A stretch of 64,000 bases of DNA from Rhyacophila brunnea (taxonomy: Eukaryota > Arthropoda > Insecta > Trichoptera > Rhyacophilidae). Of this stretch, positions 45,575-55,805 are shown one piece after another (within the stretch, counting starts at the first letter, position 1; every line of letters begins with the position of its first letter). A program made the translations under genes and the position numbers. Below the pieces are notes generated by a model. The model did not search any database. It worked only from the letters and a program-made list of their open reading frames with translations, and was not told the origin of the DNA. The DNA is taken from assembly GCA_022495005.1 (NCBI GenBank), contig JAGYXB010001338.1, positions 1-64,000 on the forward strand, read 5' to 3'.

Positions 45575-46005
45575 CAAGATAAAAAGAACTTTTTATATGC
45601 AACGTTTTTAAATTTTCTGTTGAATTATTATACTCAATATGCTCAAACTTGTACTTGATATAAAGTAAATAAAAAACAAACAAATATAGAATACTGAAAT
45701 GTCATTTTGACATTTCATTTTGATTTCCATAGTAACGCACGTATATATTAATAATTTGGTTCCTAGGACCACCCCCTTAGCAACCAATTATAGTCTTTTA
45801 CTTTTTACGGATTTTTCTGAATAACTTTCCATACAAAACAGAATAACTGAAAATGGATTCAATTCTGCTTAAAGATGGGTATATTCTAAAAGTTTCAAAT
45901 GTCTAGCTAGTCGGGAAGTTAGTTAAAAATCGATTGCAAGATTTGTCCTGGACACCGGAACAACCACCGGACAAACAAGAATACGAGCTAATAAAAACTG
46001 TGTAA
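45575..46005 (+). mobile_element. Dispersed element family Q, copy 3
   Basis: Colinear with 5755: AAAGAACTTTTTATATGC, then CCATAGTAACGCACGTATA, TTCCTAGGACCACCCCCTTA, and GTCTAGCTAGTCGGGAAGTT. An added GACACCGGAACAACCACCGG lies near the end. A TGTCATTTTGACATTTCATT palindrome at 45699-45718 is shared with copy 2. Confidence 0.78.
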
Positions 46006-46073
46006 AATACAATGCTTTAAAAGATTGGATCGTTTGAAAAATAATTATTATCTATCATAATAATTTATATATA

Positions 46074-47362
46074 CGAGGGTGGGTCAATAATTCCTTAGAA
46101 AAAAGCATTAAAACAGTTTTATTTTTGTATTTTTTTTTTATTTCTCAACATAATCTCCTTGGAGCTCAATACACTTGGTTAGACGTTTCTCAATTTTTTT
46201 TAAACCGTCAGAAAAATAAGTTTTCGGAAGGTCCTCAAATAAGCATTTGTCCGATCGATGACTTCTTCATTTGAAAAAAAACGTTGTCCACTTAGCCATT
46301 TTTTTAAGTTTGGGAAAAGGAAAAGTCACTGGGGGCTAAATCTGGCGAATACGGTGGGTGGTCGACCAATTCAAACTTCAATTCTTCAATTTTAGCCATT
46401 GATCGTAAACATGTGTGAACACGGGCATTGTCCTGATGAAAGAGGATTTTTTTCCTGTTTAAATGAGGCCGTTTTTCTTCAATTTTGTTTTTTAGCTGGT
46501 CCAATAAAGATGCATAATAATCCCCTGTTATTGTTTTTCCTTTTTCCAAATAGTCAACGAAAATAATTCCACGTGCATCCCAAAATACAGTAGCCATAAC
46601 CTTACCAGCTGATTTTACGGTTTTCGCCTTCTTTGGACATGGTTCGCCTTTCGCAATCCACTGCTTTGACTGTTCTTTCGTCTCGGGAGTATAGTGGTGT
46701 ATCCATGTTTCATCTACAGTCACAAAGCGACGAAAAAATTCATCCGGATTGCGTTGCATGAGCGACAACAGGCTTTAGAGGCCACCACCCTATTGCGTTT
46801 ATTGTCGACTGTGAGCAAACGCGGCACCCATCTTGCAGAAATTTTTTTCATGCCCAATTTGTCATGTAAAATAGAAATGACGCTACCTTTTGAGATCCCT
46901 GTAACCTCAATTATCTCACTCAACTTTAATCTTCGGTCACTTAACACCATATCGTGGATTTTATTGATCATTTCTGGTGTAGTCACCTCTACAGGACGTC
47001 CTGAGCGTGGTTCATCCTTTGTTGATGTACGACCACGTTTAAATTCATTTAACCAGTTATAAATAGTTGCAAGTGAAGGAGCAGATATGCCGTGAACTAA
47101 ATCCAACTCATTTTTTATTTCCTTTGCTGTTAACCCTTTTATATTAAAATGTTTAATAACAGCTCTAAACTCAATTTTCTCCTTTTTTTGTAAACAAGCA
47201 ATTTTTTTTTTTAAATGTACGAGAAACACACAACAACCCGACCAATCTGATTGAAACTTCGCAGCATACTGAATCGGTAGTGCCGCTGCATGAAAACAAA
47301 CCGCTTACAGTACTAGTCGCGCCACCTGTCGGCTTTTCTAAGGACTTATTGACCCACCCTCG
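46074..47362 (-). mobile_element. mariner element, copy 3 (1289 bp)
   Basis: It has paired terminal repeats with TA on both sides (46072-46073, 47363-47364). The internal sequence is nearly identical to copies 1 and 2. This copy has the fewest frame breaks of the three. Confidence 0.97.
46138..47229 (-). pseudogene. mariner transposase, copy 3, nearly intact
   Basis: Two long frames cover almost the whole protein. The first (47229-46720) runs from the helix-turn-helix region EKIEFRAVIKHFNIKG through WVPRLLTVDNKRNRVVASK. The second (46768-46304) runs from MSLMQRNPDEFFRRFVTVDE through QDNARVHT to YSPDLAPSD. The link is broken by one missing base near 46775 (GGG shortened to GG), and the C-terminal part by a missing T in the SDFF codons (about 46325). 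The usual initiator Met region is altered (TTGTTTACAAAAAAAGG in place of the ATGGAAAAATG block), so the start is lost or moved upstream to 47229. All three catalytic Asp codons are present. Confidence 0.93.
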
Positions 47363-47512
47363 TACCTACTCGTATTAAAATCTTTAGGACTATTTTCAGA
47401 TATATTTATTATGTACGGCCGGATATTACCGGATGACAAAAAAAATCAAAATAAATTAATGTAGCATTTGCTTTTTTGGATTAACGCCTACGAGCACACA
47501 CATAGTAATTTA

Positions 47513-47690
47513 TGAGCAGATGGCCGAACGGTTACCGCGTCTGCTTATATGTCATGGGTCCCGGGTTCAAAACCAGGGTCTGAAAAATTTACACGTTGTT
47601 TTTTAATGTTTGGACCACAGTATGGTCCTAATAGGTTGAACAATTGGCTAACATCTATCTTTCGTAAAAAAAAAATATATATATATATAA
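47513..47690 (+). repeat. tRNA-derived SINE, family alpha, best copy
   Basis: A-box-like TGGCCGAACGG (47521) and B-box-like GGTTCAAAACC (47566) are in correct tRNA spacing. The body TTGAACAATTGGCTAACATC and a TTTCGTAAAAAAAAAA end follow, then (TA)n. Shared with 491 and 43098. Not a tRNA gene: there is no foldable acceptor stem partner and the body is repetitive. Confidence 0.75.
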
Positions 47691-47972
47691 GTACATACAT
47701 TTAACATACACTCTGTGGAGGCCCATAGTATAATCGTATTAGGATCGGATATGGTACTAGGTACAAGAAAGTGAAAGAAAACTATTCAAATTGTATGTTT
47801 TACTTACAAACAGAAGGTATAGTGGTTTCGCCACTTACAAACACATAAAATGACATCACTTAAATGTGATGTTTGTTCACAAACAAGCAGAACGTTTAGC
47901 CACTTACTGATACCTAATATTACACATACATACTACTGGAAAATCGTTTAAATGCAATGTGTTCTTTTACAT

Positions 47973-48426
47973 CAGGGGTTGTCAACCTTTTTATTTCTTC
48001 CGCCCACTTTTGTGTCTCTGTTTGTAGTAAAATTGTCTAACCCCCCACCGGTTCCACAGTAATGGTGATTTATAAAGTAGGGAAGTAACTTTACTTTATA
48101 AAATTTATAAAGCAGAGTTAAAGCATACAATAATAATTACCTACTTACCAAATTCTTTATGTCAGACTTTCGCTAAGTTTGGCAGAATAAATCTTTATAA
48201 AACAACTTACTGTAGTTAAATCTATCTTTATATTTATACTTTGCATACAGAGGAGCATGTAAGTCTGATGAAATTAATTAAATTATTAATGAGACCCCTG
48301 AGGCTGATGCTGCAAAACTAAATACTGAATATCTGGCTCAATTTTTAAATTTTAAAACACCTACCGCCCACCATGAAAGCTGGAACGTCCACTAGTGGGC
48401 GGTAGGGACCAGGTTGACTACCCCTG
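47973..48426. mobile_element. hAT-like element, family K (454 bp)
   Basis: The ends CAGGGGTTGTCAACCTTTTT and, inward from the right, CAGGGGTAGTCAACCTGGTC are flanked by exact 8-bp duplications TTTTACAT (47965-47972, 48427-48434). This CAGGGGT-GTCAACCT end type is classic for hAT elements. Subterminal CCGCCCAC motifs appear on both sides. No transposase. Confidence 0.92.
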
Positions 48427-48549
48427 TTTTACATACACAAAGGTCTCACTATCCTCTCTATGAACACTCTCTGCCCCATTTGAGTAGTCTAGCATCGCCT
48501 CCCTTCAGGGTGCCTCCGCTTTGATAGACACTGGACTAGGTGTAACTTA

Positions 48550-48890
48550 GGGCCGTTTCAGACGGGACACCGGTGTCGCGCTCGACATAGTATAGCAGGC
48601 CTTTGTATTCGAATAAAGGGACCTTTGTATTATGTTTATGAACCCCCCAGAGCTAATGAGTCAATGCATAATTTCGCGTTATAAATTAGAACATAAAACT
48701 GGCTGCGGTAATAAAAACATGTGTATCGGCGGCTTGGAAATGTATCAGCCGACGGAAAAGTGTACCGGACACGCGTTGACTCATTAACTTTGGGGCGCTC
48801 ATAAACCTAATACAAATGTCCCTTTATTCGAATACAAAGGCCTCCTATATTATATCGAGCGCGACACCGGTGTCGCGTCTGAAACGGGCC
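48550..48890. mobile_element. TTA-flanked foldback MITE, family E, copy 2 (341 bp)
   Basis: Same arms as 31273, including GACACCGGTGTCGCG and GAGCTAATGAGTCAATGC, with TTA on both sides (48547-48549, 48891-48893). It differs by scattered substitutions and a small insertion (GGTAATAAAAACATG) in the core. Confidence 0.88.
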
Positions 48891-48893
48891 TTA

Positions 48894-49504
48894 TTCAGCA
48901 CTACAGCCGACTACGTTTAGAAGCATAGTTTGGTAATAATGCCTTGTATAAGATAATGGCTAAAAAGCAATCACGGACAAATCGTGAAACAAATTTAATG
49001 GAGTAAAAATAATAATAATTAGTCTGTAATGCGTGAAAACGCAGATAAGTGGATAATCCGAAACGTGACTGATAGCCGACAGAATCGTGATGGAAAATGT
49101 GTCAAATATATGAAAATCTAATTCAACGTCTACGTATTGCCAGTGCGTAAAGTACATCGTAGACTCTATCCATTCTGACGATAGAGTATTAAAATTAAGC
49201 CCGGTCGCAGATACAAACACGTATCGCAATGCGATACGTCGAATTTGTTCATGTGATTTTGGTTATCATCCCCATAACAAACGTCAGTGCAATATTTATG
49301 GTAGAAAAAACATCAGCTGAGTCACAAAACCAGCTTTATCGAATTTTTCTACATAAATAAATACCACAAAAACGGGTTTTCTTTCGTACTATCTATGTCA
49401 AAATATATAATTTTATTTTCTCATCATATTAACTGTCATAAAAAGATGATGACAAATACCCCAATTGTCAAAGAAATGTCATGCAATTTAGAATTAAAGA
49501 GGGT
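48894..49504. other. A+T-rich DNA, nothing recognised
   Basis: No paired repeats or coding remnants were seen. Confidence 0.3.
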
Positions 49505-49715
49505 TTTGTGACTCTACGACTCACTGCTGTCGCATGCAACACAATTCATTTGACACGGGCCGTATGTACAATAGCAAAATGTACAGCGACGCATGCGCAG
49601 GTGCTGGTCTTTACAGTAAACTATTCGTTACGCGTTACGGCTATCGACGTGACGTCACTGTACTGCTGCGGTGCCACCTTTATACGTGGAAGAGAATTGC
49701 AACATTGCTAAAAGT
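49505..49715 (+). repeat. Dispersed repeat family V, copy 2
   Basis: Matches 2905-3190 in reverse. Conserved blocks are CGACGCATGCGCAG (49588), CGACGTGACGTCACTG (49645) and GGAAGAGAATTGCAACAT (49688). The CpG-containing motifs are conserved while the rest has drifted. Confidence 0.6.
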
Positions 49716-51065
49716 TTTGATTTATAGCCATAAATTAATAAAATATCCAGGTATATAAAGTTTATGATACTCATAATTTAGTGGGTAATATTTAAAAAAA
49801 ACATATTGCTATTTTTTTGGATATTCTTTTGATTACTGTTAAAAACCCTCTTAACATTAAATTTGATAACTGAAGGGAAATTTAAAAATATATGTATGTA
49901 GGTACCTACTACCTACTTTAGTAAATTTTAACGGAATTCTATGTATCTTTTGAAACAAACTTGGTTTATTTTATTCATAACACGTTCACTAAATATGAAG
50001 TAGGTCCTTTTTAAATAGGTTCTAGCTATATGTGATTTTTCCAAGGTTTGAACAAAAACGAACCATAAGTCCGAGTGAGAAAGCATTCGACACGCTTCTA
50101 TCCCCGCAATATGCGTTAGAGTAAGATAGAATTTTTACGGCTAAATTAAATATTTTTTGTACACATCACCAGTAAATATTGATTTGAATGACTGCATTCA
50201 TTTAAAAACTGCGAGCACGCGTTGCTGAAATTTATTGTTTTTGTGTTAAATATAATGTTAGTGGTAATTATTTTTAGTTAATTTAGTGGGAAATATGTTG
50301 TGTTTAAATTTTGTAGCCATACTGAGAAGCAACATGATGGTATATAACCATACAACGTTTCATAATTAAGTTCATAATAATAAAATTGAGGTTCTACTGT
50401 GCGTTATATGCAAGAAACGCGACTTCATTTTGCCGAACAATGCCCACTCTCTTTGTATTATTACTCTGAGGATCTTTCCATTTTAGTGTGGTTTACTCTT
50501 ATCGCTTATGTCATGCAAATGCCCCATAGGTATGTAGTAAATTGAAATTAGATATTTTCAACGTAACATATTGTATAATAAATAATAATACTGCAGCAAA
50601 AAAAGTCTTTAATTAAAAATGTGTATATTGGTAATAAAATTGAATTGAATTACAGAATGATAGCATTCTGGGAGAGTTGCTTAACTAACAATTTTCATAT
50701 ATTATAAAATGTATGTAGGTTTCTAATAATATTTCTTATCACAGAGGCCGCCAATTTAGTCTGGCATAATAAATACGTAGTGTCAAATTAATAACACGCT
50801 TTACATTTCTCTGTTTGCATTTCAACAAATTAGTTCGTCCAATGTTGCTTTATCATTGATTCGAACAATTTACACGTTTGGACACCTGTACGATTCTATT
50901 AATAGCCAAATAGAAAAAAATATAACACCTGAGCAATGACTCAAATATCACAGCCGTTTCATGCAGATAATACTATTGTTTTACATCGTAAACTAATACG
51001 GAAGGACTCTTGAAAGACGTCTGCCCACGGTGACCCTGACTGACAAGAGAGGAAATCTATGACCT
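49716..51065. other. A+T-rich DNA, nothing recognised
   Basis: About 1.35 kb without recognised repeats or coding remnants. Confidence 0.35.
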
Positions 51066-51073
51066 ATTAATGG

Positions 51074-51386
51074 GCGTATCCGGAAATTTGTACGTAAACA
51101 GTTCACCGCCGGACACTTATTCGTGCGCCGCAGTACGTGAAACATGAGTTCGTGTAACATTTAATCAAATGACGAGTTCTTCGTTGAACATTTCACCGTG
51201 GAATACATTTGTACGTATGCTACAACATGTGGAGATGTCTTTACTAGGTAAGGTTAGGTTAGGTTAAGGTTAATCTAATTGGAACTCGTCATTTGATAAA
51301 ATCTTATACGAACTCATGTTTCACGTAATGTGGTGCACGAATAAGTGTCCCACGATGAACTGCATACGTACAACTTACATGTAACC
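51074..51386 (-). mobile_element. hAT-like MITE family A, copy 4, reorganised core
   Basis: The ends GCGTATCCGGAAATTTGTAC and, inward from the right, GGTTACATGTAAGTTGTACG match the right and left ends of copy 1, so it lies in reverse. Exact duplications ATTAATGG flank it (51066-51073, 51387-51394). The core differs from the other copies: it is itself a foldback (GAACTCGTCATTTGAT paired with ATCAAATGACGAGTTC) and holds GGTAAGGTTAGGTTAGGTTA. Confidence 0.88.
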
Positions 51387-51535
51387 ATTAATGGTATGCA
51401 AGTATTTTAGAATTAATTGACAGGTTGTTATATTGTTACTGTGTAACCGACCACTATCATTTGAGAAAAATATTTTCATTAAATCAGCAACAATAAGTAA
51501 ATAAGGCATGTGATGTGGTTAGGTCAGGTTAGATG

Positions 51536-52543
51536 TAGGGATTGGAATACCAAATGAATATATCAATACCGGTATTTCGGTATTTTTTATTGAATAGCGG
51601 TATTCGTCAAAACATATTATAGAAAAAAGAAGTATCTATTTAAAATACTATCTTATAGCACCCTAATTTGCCTACATTTATTATGTTGACCTTGATAAAT
51701 ATATATAGATCATATTATTATTTTAGAACTGCTACATTTTACAAACACAGGGTAGAGGAAATTCGCTCTAAAACTAAACGTTTGTTGGGTGTACTATCAA
51801 CGTTGGGTCAATAGTTATAGAATAATTGGAAATATTTTCCACGAATGTTTTCTTTTTCGAAATACGTTAATTCATCGCGACAATTCTAGAAATATATTTG
51901 AGAGAATTTGTTTTATTATTATTTAACTTATGTTGATTTCAGTCAATATGTTTTGGTAGTACAAAAAACATATACACTAATAGAATACGATGTAAGGTTC
52001 GACACCCTTTTTAAGACTTTTTTCTAACAGGTGTGTTTTCAAATGTTTTTTAAAATTGTTTTTTTTTTGTATGTATTTTTACATTATATAATATTATATT
52101 ATTATATATCGCTGCCACAGTACAAAGGTACACAATTTGACAATCCATGGACTGAAACCGTATGCGCTTTAGAACCGTGTGCCATAGTAAGCTTATCTTT
52201 TCTGTTCATGGAAATATATTTTCACAAACTATATTATAAGCATCTGATCGTATCCGTTTATACCATACACTTACGCTTACAAATTTAGTGAAAATATATT
52301 TTCATGAACAAAATCATAAGTTTAGTATGGCACACGGATCTAAACCGCATACGGTTTCAGTCTATGGATGGCCTATAAATTGAATATACAATATAGTAGT
52401 AAGTAGTGAAAAATAACATTAAATTCATTTTCAAAAAATATAAACGTGTATGCTTTCTTATTACCGAAATACCGGTATTTTTTATTTTTGAAACCGGTAT
52501 TTCGGTATCGATTAATAATTTAATACCAGTATTGCAACCCCTA
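51536..52543. mobile_element. hAT-like element, family O (about 1.0 kb) with nested hairpin
   Basis: The ends TAGGGATTGGAATACC and, inward from the right, TAGGGGTTGCAATACTGG are imperfect inverted repeats. Both subterminal regions are dense in ACCGGTATTTCGGTAT motifs. Flanking octamers GTTAGATG and GTTATGTG match at 6 of 8. It hosts the hairpin element N at 52133. Confidence 0.7.
52133..52383. mobile_element. Foldback element N inside element O (about 250 bp)
   Basis: Arms of about 90 bp pair, including ATGGACTGAAACCGTATGCG with CGCATACGGTTTCAGTCTAT and ATGGAAATATATTTTCAC with GTGAAAATATATTTTCAT. CAATTT at the left edge pairs with AAATTG at the right. No duplication was resolved. Confidence 0.75.
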
Positions 52544-52551
52544 GTTATGTG

Positions 52552-53404
52552 ATGTTAGGTTGTTCTGTGTAAAATGTATTTTCATACAACATTTATACTC
52601 TGTGGAGTTCCGTATAATGTCGAGTATGGTATTATAAATAAACCTTTTTTATTTATTGTTTTTACTTAAATTTCAAAAATTGTATTGAACGGACTCAAAT
52701 AAAATTCATCCATTTCATTTCAGGCCTAAAAGATAATCTAGAATAGCTTTAATTATTTAGAATACGAGTAGGAACCTACATTAATTGTCTATTTCTTCAT
52801 TACGTACTCGGCTCGGTATAATTAAAATATATTCTGTAAATTTTCAAAATATTTTATTCGGTAATTGTATCCACGGTATGACAGCTAAATTTTACTGTCA
52901 AACTATTACAAGAAAATTTGGAATCACTCACCTGTACTTGATCAAACTCAAATACCAGACATTATTCAGAGCTCATGTAATAAGTATGGAATACATTCAA
53001 TACTATTCGAATAATTCCATACAATATACGACCGAGCATTTTGGCCGAACACTTATGCACCAATAAATCATTCGCGCTACTTTTGCAAACTAAAAAGAAA
53101 TCAGAATGCACACAAGTAGCGCTCGGACAATAAGATCGGCGAGATAAATATATGATTATTATTCTTAACCAAAGCGAGAGTTACGTGGTAATAGACGTAC
53201 ACCTGCATCGCTGAGATGAAATAATGGAAGTGGGTCAAATGTGGTACTAACTAGTGATATTGTTTACCTACGGCAGGGGTACAAAACGGATGCATCTGAT
53301 GAATTAACGCACAAATATTAATTATAATCTAATCCGAGAGGTAAAATGAATTAAAATAAAAATGTTCAAGAAATACTTTCTTCTAAAAAGATTGGGTTTG
53401 TATT
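52552..53404. other. A+T-rich DNA
   Basis: A 93-codon plus frame (52785-53066) is present but has no recognisable domain or codon signature. No repeats recognised. Confidence 0.3.
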
Positions 53405-53830
53405 CTTCTTCTTATCGTGCCATTCCCTAATGGAGATCAGCCACCATCAGAACGACCTACACCTTATCACCTGCTATCCGGAACAGTTCAATGGACCAGT
53501 ACTAATAACAATCTCGGAGGTTCCACGAAATGCGACGTAGTCCTCCGCTACGTTTACTGTTGATCTTTCCTTGGATGACAGGTTGAGGAATGCTGCACTT
53601 TTGTCCTTCCATAACGTAAAGGTATGTACCTACTGTTGTTTCCTGATGTTGATACTACGCAGAACTTCTCGGTCCTTTCCCATTCCATTTAAAACTTAAA
53701 AATTTATCACTTGGTCAGTCCAAGAAATCTTGAGGGTGCGTCTATACAGCCACATCTCGAAAGACTTCTCCGTTACATCTCTTAGTTTAGCGTCCATACT
53801 TCCATACCATAGAAAAGAATTAAAAGAACA
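53405..53830 (-). pseudogene. LINE 3' end, same family as 63.4 kb
   Basis: On the minus strand it reads ATGGAAGTATGGACGCTAAA at the 5' edge, then encodes SFEMWLYRRTLKISWTDQV, DREVLRSINIRKQQ, VIQGKINSKRSGGLRRISW, and ends TTAGGGAATGGCACGATAAG with an AAGAAGAA tail. Several frame changes are present. It matches the 63445 copy over its whole length. Confidence 0.8.
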
Positions 53831-54014
53831 TAATAACGAACCATACTCAATCTCAGACCTGTGTTACTGTCTCATTTGCTAATGTGGCGTATCATCTTGA
53901 AAAAGACACTCCTTTCGATCTCAACTCTAATTTTTATTTCCTGAGACTAGTCCCATTTCTCATTGACCCATGTTCCTAAATATTTATAGCGGGTAATTCA
54001 AGGTAAGTGTTAAG

Positions 54015-54093
54015 ATTGCGCAAATTTTTACAAGAGAGACAAAAACCCAAACCAAAAAAATGGTTTTTGTCTCTCTTGTAAAATTTGCGCAAT
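54015..54093. repeat. Short near-perfect hairpin
   Basis: Left arm from ATTGCGCAAATTTTTACAAG (54015) pairs with TTGTAAAATTTGCGCAAT ending at 54093. The stem is about 33 bp with one or two bulges and the loop is about 11 bases. It is bordered by direct repeats of TAAGATTGCGCAA (about 54011 and 54105). Confidence 0.8.
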
Positions 54094-54146
54094 GCATAAT
54101 AAGTATTAAGATTGCGCAATCATTACTATTTCATTTTTTTTAATTT

Positions 54147-54288
54147 TTCGGGATTTCGGCCTTCGGGATTCCGGCCATTCGGGATTTCAGCATTCAGGAT
54201 TTCGGCATTCGGGATTTCGGCTTTCGGAATTTAGGCTTTCGGGATTTCGGCCATTCGGGATTTCAGCAATCGGAATTTCGTCCGGCAC
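54147..54288. repeat. Minisatellite, unit about 15-17 bp
   Basis: About eight to nine imperfect tandem copies of TCGGGATTTCGGCCAT, with variants such as TCAGGATTTCGGCAT and TCGGAATTTAGGCTT. Confidence 0.9.
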
Positions 54289-55542
54289 CCAGTTAGTTGT
54301 TAGACCACTTGTTTCTGAAGTAACGGATGCAAATTCAAGCCCGAGCTTGGCATTTCACAGTTTTCTCTGTTTATTATGACAAAATGTACGACAGAATGCG
54401 TATATTACATAGGTGTCGTCCATATAATAATGTTACACCCTAAGAAGGGGATGTCTGATATAATGTGACGATTTGTGTTGTAGGGAATATTGGGAATTTT
54501 TGAAAGTATGTGACGTAAATTAGTTAGTAAGGGTGAGTGATTTTGCCTTATGATGTCTACGTAAAGCTTGTACAATTCGTCGTGGCCTCCAGGTCATTTT
54601 ATCAAAACCATAATGGGTCGTTGAGATAATATGTACACTATAGTTCGGGCATGTGATATATCCTGATTTGAATATGTTTGTTCACGCAGCACTCATCCAC
54701 TGAAGCCGTAGATCACGGAAAACTTATTGCCGACAAATCCCGGACGTCAGAACTAGATGTAGATACTCTACAACCCGACTGCTTTTTACGCGTGCGTTGA
54801 ATGCATGCGTGACTAATACTTAAATATTAAATCACAACATTTAAGTTATTCACTGACATACACATTATAAATTATGTAGATATGTGACATATACAATATA
54901 ATAATTATTAACCTTGGCTTTTGGTTGTCACCTACATCACTAATAATTGTATTATAAACTAGTCAAAATCTTCAGTAAAAGTCCAATTTATGCAAAATAA
55001 AGACTTAAAGGTGAGTGTGCTCAGGGACCAGGGACATCTAGTAACAGAATTATTAAACATGCAATTAAAATTAAATCCAATCTACTGAATAACTACAATG
55101 GTGTTTAATAACCAAAAATAAATTATTATTTTTTCAATGCTATATCTACTTTTCAATAAACTAATAAAAATGACTGGACCCAACTTGTTTTTACATAATA
55201 CTCAATAAAATATAGTTAATTATTTTCTATCGGGGTATAAAAGAATATTTTGAATAATTCAGTTTTAATATTATTTTATTGATTTAGATTTGTATGAGTT
55301 TATTCTAAGTGTATTGTTTTTTTCATTCATTGGCTCTACAATCCGATGTGAACCTTAGCTGCCTCATGAAGTGGTTTTTTGACAGTTTTTTTTATGAGGA
55401 ATGGATGTATCCCATTACTTAACTTTAAACCATTATATGCTATGGGTACAAATTTGGGGAAAGATTTATTATATATTTTGGAATATCACATAAAACCGTA
55501 CATTGTGTTAAATGAATATACATAAAAAAACACCTACGTACC
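54289..55542. other. A+T-rich DNA with a possible duplicated block
   Basis: The segment 55340-55460 (CTTAGCTGCCTCATGAAGTG, then GACAGTTTTTTTTATG) resembles 55690-55795 (CTTAGCTGCATGACAAATAG, then GACAGTTTTTTTTTTACG), an old local duplication. Otherwise nothing recognised. Confidence 0.4.
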
Positions 55543-55695
55543 TTTTAGAAAAAATCTTTTTTGAAAAAATACGGCGCCTGACGGGACCGGATCCGGAATT
55601 GACACCTTGGTTTAAAACACAAAAACCGATAGCTAAACTTAACGCAATTTGATAAACATTTGGTGTAAGAACTACTAGTATGTACTAACTAATCT
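55543..55695 (-). repeat. SINE family beta-related fragment and shared flank
   Basis: On the minus strand GGTCCCGTCAGGCGCCGTAT followed by a T/A-rich stretch matches the 3' half of the 24354 SINE. The adjoining block 55597-55690 (TGGTTTAAAACACAAAAACC) matches 22960-23050. Confidence 0.5.
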
Positions 55696-55805
55696 TAGCT
55701 GCATGACAAATAGGTTTCTTGACAGTTTTTTTTTTACGAAAAATAGATCTAAAATATTTTCTCAACCCATTCTCTGCTCTGGGTCTAAACACGCATTGAA
55801 AACCA

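Noticed and set aside
47513..47585. A functional tRNA gene
   Set aside because: A and B boxes are present but the acceptor stem does not close convincingly and the downstream body is repeated at 491 and 43098, so it is a SINE.
52785..53066. 93-codon plus frame as a gene
   Set aside because: No domain, no codon bias distinct from the A+T-rich background and no gene-like flanks.
54147..54288. CRISPR array
   Set aside because: The units are contiguous with no unique spacers and the sequence is clearly eukaryotic; it is a minisatellite.
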